Shown here piece by piece: positions 42,183-47,358 of a stretch of DNA of 47,358 nucleotides; positions within the stretch are counted from its first letter, which is position 1; every line of letters starts with the position of its first letter. The stretch comes from a virus. The notes beneath the pieces are model-generated. The model was not told the origin of the DNA. It searched no databases and worked only from the letters and a program-made list of their open reading frames with translations. Location: IMG/VR virus record IMGVR_UViG_3300021963_000207, positions 1 to 47,358 of that record, one strand, 5' to 3'. The translations under genes were made by a program, and so were the position numbers.

Positions 42183-42415
42183 ACTAGATTGTTCTCCTTT
42201 AGATACGAAATAGTTTCAGTACAACCACCAACTAAAGTGTCATCAATTAACACTCGGGGGAAAGTGGAACCTTCTCCAAACTCAGCAACAAAATTCTCCC
42301 TAGTGAAGTGTTCATTAAGTTTGCGCTCAACAAAATTTAAATTGATGAGATTGAATACCTGTTTAATTTTTTCGCAGTAAGGACAGTCTTCCTTACTATA
42401 GATCGTAATTTTCAT
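42179..42415 (-). CDS. grx: Glutaredoxin
   Basis: The 78-aa protein is a complete small glutaredoxin: beta strand MKITIYSK, CPYC active site at residues 11-14, the TFPRVLIDD cis-Pro segment and the C-terminal VGGCTETISYLKE glutathione-binding motif. It would reduce ribonucleotide reductase or other disulfides with glutathione. It is the first gene of the long minus-strand replication operon, driven by the promoter at 42438-42466 just upstream. Confidence 0.93.
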   Translation of the reverse strand: MKITIYSKEDCPYCEKIKQVFNLINLNFVERKLNEHFTRENFVAEFGEGSTFPRVLIDDTLVGGCTETISYLKENNLV

Positions 42416-42437
42416 GTCCGATTTGAATCACGTACCT

Positions 42438-42466
42438 AGTATAGCAAAAAAAGAGGGGCTTGTCAA
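42438..42466 (-). promoter_or_regulatory. Sigma70-type promoter for the glutaredoxin-to-gp59 operon
   Basis: TTGACA (42461-42466), a 17-base spacer ending TGC, and TATACT (42438-42443) on the minus strand. The -35 box is in the middle of the terminator hairpin at 42455-42471, and the T-run of that terminator is inside the spacer. Confidence 0.8.
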
Positions 42467-42471
42467 GCCCC
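42445..42471 (-). terminator. Rho-independent terminator after the 53-aa gene, containing the next promoter's -35
   Basis: GGGGCTTGACAAGCCCC folds into a GC-rich stem with a tiny loop and is followed by TC and seven T's on the minus strand. It starts seven bases beyond the stop of the 53-aa gene. Confidence 0.8.
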
Positions 42472-42477
42472 GTCTGG

Positions 42478-42639
42478 TCAGAATTTTTTAAACATCCATT
42501 TAAGTTTAATGTAGTTGAGTTGCAGAACAATCAAGAAGTAGCTGATCTTTATAGTAATCCAATCCAATACATTTGGATCTGCGATACACACGTATACAAC
42601 AATAATTGAAAATAAACTTAGATATATTTGAAGTTCCAT
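42478..42639 (-). CDS. Small hydrophobic membrane protein (53 aa)
   Basis: A 53-residue frame opens MELQIYLSLFSIIVVYVCIA, a membrane-spanning stretch, followed by DPNVLDWITIKISYFLIVLQ, a second hydrophobic segment, and a basic end (IKLKWMFKKF). Its ATG overlaps the stop of the 61-aa gene by one base (TAATG). I recall similar short two-helix proteins in T4-like cyanophages, often near glutaredoxin; function unknown. Confidence 0.65.
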   Translation of the reverse strand: MELQIYLSLFSIIVVYVCIADPNVLDWITIKISYFLIVLQLNYIKLKWMFKKF

Positions 42640-42824
42640 TATTCTAATGGATCGTCTGTGGTGATGTTTTCTGCAGAATCAAAATACCCAGTTTCAATAG
42701 CTTCCACTAAAAGCTCTGTAATTAATTCTTCTGTAGTAATTCCTTTTTCTTTAGCTAGAATTTCTGCAATAGCTGCTGTCTTGTCATCTAATTCAATTTC
42801 AATTTGTTCGGTATCAGTAGTCAT
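42639..42824 (-). CDS. Hypothetical acidic protein (61 aa)
   Basis: The protein begins MTTDTEQIEIELDDKTAAIA and has two helices (AIAEILAKEKGITTEELITE, then LLVEAIETGYFD). The 'strand then two helices' layout resembles ribbon-helix-helix proteins, but the charge is strongly negative, so direct DNA binding is doubtful. It overlaps the 68-aa gene by four bases. Confidence 0.55.
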   Translation of the reverse strand: MTTDTEQIEIELDDKTAAIAEILAKEKGITTEELITELLVEAIETGYFDSAENITTDDPLE

Positions 42825-43027
42825 AATGGTAAATTAAATGGTAATGGATCATCGTATCCAGGTGGGTAATCATTCTCTTCATTATAGCAAGGATTAATGC
42901 AAGGAGAATCTACTTTTCTATATTGACAAACTCTCTTTGCAAGAAATTCCAAATCTCCATGTTTTCCATAAGAAAATTTAGCTAATCCATCTTCAATCAC
43001 AACTCCACACGCTGGACATTTTTCCAT
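42821..43027 (-). CDS. Zinc-ribbon-like small protein (68 aa)
   Basis: The N-terminus MEKCPACGVVIEDGLAKFSY carries a CPAC pair; further cysteines occur in RVCQYRK, SPCINPC, enough for one metal site. The end is Pro-rich (NDYPPGYDDPLPFNLPL). It is a probable structural zinc protein of unknown role, translated in the operon from the promoter at 44160-44188. Confidence 0.6.
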   Translation of the reverse strand: MEKCPACGVVIEDGLAKFSYGKHGDLEFLAKRVCQYRKVDSPCINPCYNEENDYPPGYDDPLPFNLPL

Positions 43028-43051
43028 GGGACTTCTCCATACAGAGTGATA

Positions 43052-43207
43052 TTATTTAGTCCCATCATGATGCTTATGTTTCAATTCGTTGACAATCATT
43101 AATGCTTTTTTCAGTCCTAATGCATAATCATTTTGGCCATGCTTTATTGAAATTTGTAGACTGTGCTGAATTTTTTCATAAAACTCTTTGTAAAATTTAT
43201 CATCCAT
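43052..43207 (-). CDS. Hypothetical helical protein (51 aa)
   Basis: The ATG at 43207 (MDDKFYKEFYEKIQHSLQIS) is preferred over one nine codons earlier, because it overlaps the upstream stop in the usual coupled way (ATGGATGA). The product is a short amphipathic helical protein ending KHKHHDGTK, a His/Lys-rich tail. No function is recognised. Confidence 0.55.
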   Translation of the reverse strand: MDDKFYKEFYEKIQHSLQISIKHGQNDYALGLKKALMIVNELKHKHHDGTK

Positions 43208-43439
43208 TGGATTCAGTAAATTCAGTTCGTGCATCTAATTGACGAATTTGATATAATGGACTTTTCATATAACGTTTAATTTTTTTTAACTTTTTATTTA
43301 ATTGTCGTAAATTTTGCAAATCTTGTCTAATCTCTGCGGGAGTCTTTACTTTGTCTTCATTAAGACTTAACTCTGGAGTTAATACGTTTTCCTCTTCATC
43401 TACAACAGAGGATTCAACATCAATAATCTGATCTTCCAT
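43200..43439 (-). CDS. Hypothetical protein (79 aa)
   Basis: An acidic N-terminal half (MEDQIIDVESSVVDEEENVL) is followed by a long basic helix (IRQDLQNLRQLNKKLKKIKR). This charge split suggests a coiled-coil or adaptor. No family is recognised. It is the second gene of the small-gene operon after the 223-aa gene, with a gap of 25 bases. Confidence 0.55.
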   Translation of the reverse strand: MEDQIIDVESSVVDEEENVLTPELSLNEDKVKTPAEIRQDLQNLRQLNKKLKKIKRYMKSPLYQIRQLDARTEFTESNG

Positions 43440-43464
43440 AAAAATAGTTTAGTAAGTGTTTTAT

Positions 43465-44136
43465 TTATTTGAAGCTATGAAGGTCGCCTCGATAGTAAAT
43501 GTGCCAGTCAATTCCTTTGCCTATAGTATCGCCATCACAATAAACATCTTTACCATCATATTCAATTCCAGTTACAACAGTCCAACACTCTGCAACTTCA
43601 TTTAATGTAACGACTAATTTAGATGGGTCAAACTCTTGATCATCAGGAATCTCAAATTCTCCGATGTAATTACCACGTTCATATGAATTGTATACCATCC
43701 ATACTGAATCATCATAGTTAGTTAGTTCATAGAAGACTCGTGCAATTCCATTTGCCTGCTCATCTTCGGATGGACCATTCTCTTCAATTTCTTCTTTAGA
43801 ATAATATGGAAGAGTTTCGATTGCTCTAGTCCAAATTTGTTTCTCTTCATCATCTGCTAGACAAACTCCAATGTTTTGATCTGCAGCATCTGGACCCCAA
43901 CAAAGACATCCTTCAGTAATTTCATCCCAGTTAGGAAGATCACGTTCAGAATCATCCCAATCACGATCAGTTTCTTCACACAAGAGATCCGAATCAAATT
44001 CAATCTCTCCACTCTCATTAAAAGTAAAGTACTTTTCAACTTGCTCTTTATTCAGTTGTACAGCACCCAACTCATTGAAGTAAGTCCTGTGCCACGGGCT
44101 GTCGCCACAGCTGATCCAAACTTTGTAATTTGTCAT
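43465..44136 (-). CDS. Hypothetical acidic protein (223 aa)
   Basis: The start is the ATG at 44136 (MTNYKVWISCGDSPWHRTYF); an in-frame TTG two codons earlier is less likely. The protein is very acidic and rich in Trp and Asp/Glu (DLLCEETDRDWDDSERDLPN, GPDAADQNIGVCLADDEEKQ), with a beta-rich C-terminal half ending GKGIDWHIYYRGDLHSFK. No domain is recognised; the acidity could suit a DNA-mimic or inhibitor, which is speculation. It is first in the operon behind the promoter embedded in the psbA terminator, so early expression is expected. Confidence 0.6.
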   Translation of the reverse strand: MTNYKVWISCGDSPWHRTYFNELGAVQLNKEQVEKYFTFNESGEIEFDSDLLCEETDRDWDDSERDLPNWDEITEGCLCWGPDAADQNIGVCLADDEEKQIWTRAIETLPYYSKEEIEENGPSEDEQANGIARVFYELTNYDDSVWMVYNSYERGNYIGEFEIPDDQEFDPSKLVVTLNEVAECWTVVTGIEYDGKDVYCDGDTIGKGIDWHIYYRGDLHSFK

Positions 44137-44143
44137 AGTCAAT

Positions 44144-44172
44144 AAAAAACCACCTACTCATTGTAGGTGGTT
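44144..44172 (-). terminator. Rho-independent terminator after psbA, containing the next promoter's -10
   Basis: AACCACCTAC-AATGA-GTAGGTGGTT is a perfect 10-bp stem followed by further T's on the minus strand, 22 bases beyond the psbA stop. Confidence 0.85.
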
Positions 44173-44188
44173 CGGAAAGATTTGTCAA
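44160..44188 (-). promoter_or_regulatory. Sigma70-type promoter for the 223-aa gene operon
   Basis: TTGACA (44183-44188), a 17-base spacer, and TACAAT (44160-44165) on the minus strand. The -10 spans the 5' arm end and loop of the psbA terminator hairpin. Unlike the other 17-base-spacer promoters, it lacks TGC before the -10. Confidence 0.65.
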
Positions 44189-44193
44189 GTACC

Positions 44194-45273
44194 TCAGCCG
44201 ATAGCTGGTGCAGTGAGAGCAACAGGAGTTGCACTAGCAGCAGCAAGGTCAAGAGGGAAGTTGTGAGCGTTGCGCTCGTGCATCACTTCAAAACCGAGGT
44301 TAGCACGGTTGAGGATGTCTGCCCAAGTGTTGACCACACGACCGCTGCTATCAAGCAACGACTGGTTGAAGTTGAATCCGTTGAGATTGAATGCCATAGT
44401 GCTAACACCTAGAGCAGCAAACCAGATACCCACAACAGGCCAAGCGGCAAGGAAGAAGTGCAGTGAACGTGAGTTATTAAAGGAAGCATATTGGAAAATA
44501 AGACGACCAAAGTAACCGTGTGCAGCTACGATATTGTAGGTTTCTTCTTCTTGTCCGAACTTGTAACCATAGTTTTGGGACTCGGTTTCAGTAGTTTCAC
44601 GAACGAGTGAAGACGTAACCAAGCTTCCGTGCATAGCACTAAAGAGGCTGCCACCAAATACCCCAGCCACACCGAGCATATGGAAAGGATGCATGAGAAT
44701 GTTGTGTTCTGCTTGGAAGACGAGCATGTAGTTAAACGTGCCCGAGATTCCGAGAGGCATTGCATCACTGAAGGAACCTTGACCGAAAGGATAGACAAGG
44801 AAAACTGCAGAAGCAGCGGCAACAGGAGCACTATAAGCAACACAAATCCAAGGACGCATACCCAAACGATATGAGAGTTCCCACTCTCGACCCATGTAAG
44901 CATAGATACCGATTAGAAAATGGAAAACAACCAGCTGGAAAGGACCGCCGTTGTACAGCCACTCATCGAGGCTGGCAGCTTCCCAGATGGGATAGAAGTG
45001 AAGTCCAATTGCATTGCTTGAAGGAACAACAGCACCAGAAATGATGTTGTTTCCATACATTAGAGAGCCAGCAACTGGTTCACGAATACCGTCAATATCG
45101 ACGGGTGGTGCAGCAATGAAAGCAACAATGAAACAAATAGTAGCGGCGAGAAGGGTAGGAATCATTAGAGTTCCGAACCAACCGACATAAAGACGGTTAT
45201 CGGTAGAAGTTACCCACTCACAGAATTGTTCCCAAGTGTTACTTCCACGCTGTTGAGCGATGGATGTAGTCAT
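44194..45273 (-). CDS. psbA: Photosystem II D1 protein
   Basis: D1 is the reaction-centre core that turns over fastest in light; the phage copy keeps photosynthesis running during infection. The start is the ATG at 45273 ([17 protein letters not shown]), giving 359 aa; a longer frame to 45387 reads through the promoter. Expected positions are intact: Glu130 (the high-light form residue), Tyr161, Asp170, Glu189, His190, His198, His215, Ser264, His272, His332, Glu333, His337, Asp342 and the Ala344 processing point, followed by a 15-residue extension ending LTAPAIG. There is no intron. The gene looks richer in G+C than its neighbours, as expected for a host-derived gene. It has overlapping early and late promoters and its own terminator. 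Confidence 0.98.
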   Translation of the reverse strand: MTTSIAQQRGSNTWEQFCEWVTSTDNRLYVGWFGTLMIPTLLAATICFIVAFIAAPPVDIDGIREPVAGSLMYGNNIISGAVVPSSNAIGLHFYPIWEAASLDEWLYNGGPFQLVVFHFLIGIYAYMGREWELSYRLGMRPWICVAYSAPVAAASAVFLVYPFGQGSFSDAMPLGISGTFNYMLVFQAEHNILMHPFHMLGVAGVFGGSLFSAMHGSLVTSSLVRETTETESQNYGYKFGQEEETYNIVAAHGYFGRLIFQYASFNNSRSLHFFLAAWPVVGIWFAALGVSTMAFNLNGFNFNQSLLDSSGRVVNTWADILNRANLGFEVMHERNAHNFPLDLAAASATPVALTAPAIG

Positions 45274-45338
45274 AGTTTTAAAAGAACGTAAAGGTTTATT
45301 AAAAAGTATGTGAAGGAATGTAACGTTCCCTCGCAACT

Positions 45339-45346
45339 TATTTATA
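45339..45346 (-). promoter_or_regulatory. T4-type late promoter for psbA
   Basis: An exact TATAAATA on the minus strand that shares three bases (TAT) with the -10 of the sigma70-type psbA promoter, 65 bases before the ATG. Confidence 0.65.
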
Positions 45347-45372
45347 GTAGCACGGATTGTTGCGGCTGTCAA
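45344..45372 (-). promoter_or_regulatory. Sigma70-type promoter for psbA
   Basis: TTGACA (45367-45372), a 17-base spacer ending TGC, and TACTAT (45344-45349) on the minus strand. The -35 is flanked by the dyad GGCT-TGAC-AGCC. Confidence 0.8.
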
Positions 45373-45391
45373 GCCCCTCCAGGACAAGATT

Positions 45392-45408
45392 TATAAATAA
45401 TATAAATA
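45392..45408 (+). promoter_or_regulatory. Tandem T4-type late promoters for the plus-strand fibre gene
   Basis: Two exact TATAAATA boxes, at 45392-45399 and 45401-45408, nine bases apart. The second ends 23 bases before the ATG at 45432. They lie back to back with the psbA promoters. Confidence 0.75.
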
Positions 45409-45431
45409 GAAACCTTTTGCAGTAAAGTATA

Positions 45432-47358
45432 ATGGCTAATCGTTTCCCGTTAATTGTAAATTTAACAAGTCAAAGACTTGAAGAATTGATGGGTGGCGAC
45501 AATTTAAATCTTACCGAAAATGGAATTGTTGCAGATAATACATTAGGAGTTAATGGGCAATTTTTAAAATCAACTGGAACTACAGTTGTATGGGATAATG
45601 CTGGGGATGTTTATTTAACTAATACTCAAACTCTTACTAATAAAACTCTTTCTGGATTAAACAACACTTTCACTAATATTCCAAATAATGCGTTAGTAAA
45701 TTCTACTATTAATATTAATGGTGAATCAATTCCTTTAGGTGGATCAGTAAATACATTGGTATATACTGCTTCAGCTAATGGGGGACTAAAATTATCTGGC
45801 ACTGCGTTCTCAATTAAAAATTCTGAAAATTTAATTCAATCGCAAATTGTTAAATGGGATTCGATTAACAATCAATTAACAAATAGCAATATTCAAGATA
45901 ATGGCACAACAGTAACTGTTACTGGAAACTTTAAAGTAGGTGCAACAACATTAGTGCAAAACGGCGCAGTAACTATTACTATGCCAGCAACTACAGGAAC
46001 ATTAATTGCATCTGGGGATACTGGAACAGTTACCAACCAAATGCTTGCTGGAAGTATTTTGCCATCCAAATTAACTATATTAAATGGAAGAATTTTAATT
46101 GGAAATAATTCTAATACTGGTACTGCAGTTGAACTAACTGGAGATGCTACAATAACAAATTCTGGAGCATTAGCTATTTCTGCAAATGCAATATCCTTCT
46201 CTAAATTACAGCAAAGTGCAGCTGCTGGATTATCTGTAATTGGTCGTAATACAAATAGCACAGGCAATTTTGCTGAAATAACAGCAAATACACATGGACA
46301 TATATTACGTTTATTTGGAGATAGTTTAGAATTTGGTCAAATAATAGGTGCAGGCATTACTGCAAATACTATCACATTTGATAAATTGCAACAAAGTGCA
46401 TCCACTGGATTATCCGTAATTGGTCGTAGTGCAAACAATACTGGAAATTTTGCAGAAATTGTTGCAGGAACAAATGGACATGTATTGCGTTTATCAGGAA
46501 CTTCGCTTGGATTTGGTGAAGTAGCAACTGCAGGAATTGCTAATAATGCAGTAACTTATACCAAAATTCAAAATGTCACTACTGCAAATAGACTTTTAGG
46601 TAGTACTACAGCAAATGCAAACGTATCCGAAGTACAAGTTGAAACAGATATGATTGCAGATAATGCAGTATCATATTCTAAAATTCAGAACATATCTGAT
46701 ACTAATAAATTATTAGGAAGAAGTAGTAGTGGTTCTGGAGATATTGAAGAAATTGATTGCACTGCAGCAGGAAGAGCACTCATAGATGATATAGATTCAG
46801 CTGCACAAAGAATCACATTAGGTCTAGGAACACTATCAACACAAAATTCATCTAATGTTACTGTAGGAAAATTAAATGTAACTGGAGACCTTACTGTAAG
46901 TGGAACAACGACAACATTAAACACTGAGGTCTTAGAAGTAAAAGATAATGAAATAATTTTAAACTCAACAGCAACTGGGATCCCATCATTAAATGCTGGA
47001 ATAGAAGTAGAAAGAGGTTCATCAACAAATGTAAAATTTATCTGGAATGAAACAACTGATAGATGGACATTTACAAATAATGGAACAGATTATTACAATT
47101 TGCCAATCAATGTTAGTGAATTAAATAATGATTCTGGATATTTAAATGTGGAGTCTGATACTTTAACAACAGTAACTTCAAGGGGAAATACTACAACTAA
47201 TGATATTTCTGTTGGTAATTTAACTGCTACATCAATTATAAGTAGTGGAAATATTGGTATAGGAACCACAAATCCACAATACAAATTAGACGTACTTGGA
47301 GATATTAATTTTACTGGCACATTTTATCAAAATGGAAGTCAATTTGTAGCATCAAGAT
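45432..47358 (+). CDS. Tail-fibre-like virion protein, N-terminal 642 residues (runs off the window)
   Basis: A continuous frame from the ATG at 45432 (MANRFPLIVNLTSQRLEEL) to the window end has no stop. The N-terminus (IVDN/VNGQFLKSTGTTVVWDN type) is typical of cyanophage fibres. Internal repeats are visible: two ~48-residue units beginning F(S/D)KLQQSA..GLSVIGR and ending GHxLRL, then two shorter (Y/S)xKIQN units with LLG. Near residue 480, GDLTVSGTTTTLNTEVLEVK marks another fibre module. The last residues are the GIGTTNPQYKLDVLGDINFT module shared at DNA level with the 474-aa gene. Tandem late promoters precede it. It is a predicted receptor-contacting fibre; the C-terminus is not seen. 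Confidence 0.8.
   Translation, partial: MANRFPLIVNLTSQRLEELMGGDNLNLTENGIVADNTLGVNGQFLKSTGTTVVWDNAGDVYLTNTQTLTNKTLSGLNNTFTNIPNNALVNSTININGESIPLGGSVNTLVYTASANGGLKLSGTAFSIKNSENLIQSQIVKWDSINNQLTNSNIQDNGTTVTVTGNFKVGATTLVQNGAVTITMPATTGTLIASGDTGTVTNQMLAGSILPSKLTILNGRILIGNNSNTGTAVELTGDATITNSGALAISANAISFSKLQQSAAAGLSVIGRNTNSTGNFAEITANTHGHILRLFGDSLEFGQIIGAGITANTITFDKLQQSASTGLSVIGRSANNTGNFAEIVAGTNGHVLRLSGTSLGFGEVATAGIANNAVTYTKIQNVTTANRLLGSTTANANVSEVQVETDMIADNAVSYSKIQNISDTNKLLGRSSSGSGDIEEIDCTAAGRALIDDIDSAAQRITLGLGTLSTQNSSNVTVGKLNVTGDLTVSGTTTTLNTEVLEVKDNEIILNSTATGIPSLNAGIEVERGSSTNVKFIWNETTDRWTFTNNGTDYYNLPINVSELNNDSGYLNVESDTLTTVTSRGNTTTNDISVGNLTATSIISSGNIGIGTTNPQYKLDVLGDINFTGTFYQNGSQFVASR
47250..47358. repeat. 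109-bp inverted repeat, right copy (cut by window edge)
   Basis: This is the perfect reverse complement of 1245-1353. Because both copies sit in oppositely oriented fibre genes and the match is still perfect at the last base, the repeat may extend beyond the window. Confidence 0.95.

Noticed and set aside
44194-45387. Longer psbA frame starting at 45387
   Set aside because: The extra 38 residues read through the promoter and leader; the ATG at 45273 gives the standard 359-aa D1 with all residues at their usual numbers.
45893-47320. Minus-strand frames (75-124 aa) in the right-edge region
   Set aside because: They lie opposite the continuous plus-strand fibre frame, which runs 642 codons with late promoters and fibre motifs.
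1-47358. Insertion sequences, integrase, attachment site or replication origin
   Set aside because: No transposase, integrase or terminal repeats were seen; the inverted fibre repeat lacks any nearby recombinase gene in the window, and nothing marks an origin.

Overview
This window is part of the genome of a T4-like (myovirus-type) cyanophage of marine Synechococcus or Prochlorococcus. The evidence is a run of T4 core genes (gp4, gp5, a gp27-like hub, gp26, gp51, gp48, gp53, gp54, gp32, gp33, gp59, RNase H) next to cyanophage auxiliary genes (psbA, speD, phoH, thyX, glutaredoxin), on AT-rich DNA. Nearly all genes lie on the minus strand, so they are transcribed from high to low coordinates. 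Exceptions are gp48-gp53 and a large partial fibre gene at the right edge. Both window ends cut through fibre/virion genes.

Layout. 1-5300: minus-strand tail-fibre/virion genes built from shared modules. 5337-19010: a small gene and a 13.2-kb gene for a 4384-residue virion protein. 19062-19850: speD, tRNA-Leu(TAA), tRNA-Met(CAT) and a 61-aa gene, with two sigma70-type and two T4-late promoters. 19912-32756: tail and baseplate hub module (gp5, a 71-aa gene, gp27-like, two tape-measure-like proteins with cell-wall-hydrolase domains, gp51, gp26, gp54, a 185-aa gene, gp4). 32792-34398: gp48 and gp53 on the plus strand, divergent from gp4. 34445-42415: a compact replication, late-transcription and nucleotide-metabolism operon from glutaredoxin down to gp32. 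42478-44136: six small or unknown genes. 44194-45273: psbA. 45432 to the end: a plus-strand fibre gene.

Regulation can be read directly. Six minus-strand promoters fit TTGACA-17-TAnnnT, five of them with TGC just before the -10, and a seventh candidate has a 16-base spacer. T4-type late boxes (TATAAATA, CATAAATA) precede the giant gene, speD, psbA, gp4, gp48 and the plus-strand fibre. Two Rho-independent terminators carry parts of the next operon's promoter inside their hairpins.

The most notable observations are: (i) a canonical -1 slippery heptamer at the end of gp26 leading into a gp51 frame with no usable start codon, directly upstream of the tape-measure-like genes, which is the arrangement of a lambda G/GT-type chaperone; (ii) mirror-image late promoters between gp4 and gp48, each overlapping the other gene's start codon; (iii) terminator-promoter composites; (iv) a perfect 109-bp inverted repeat joining fibre genes at the two ends of the window.
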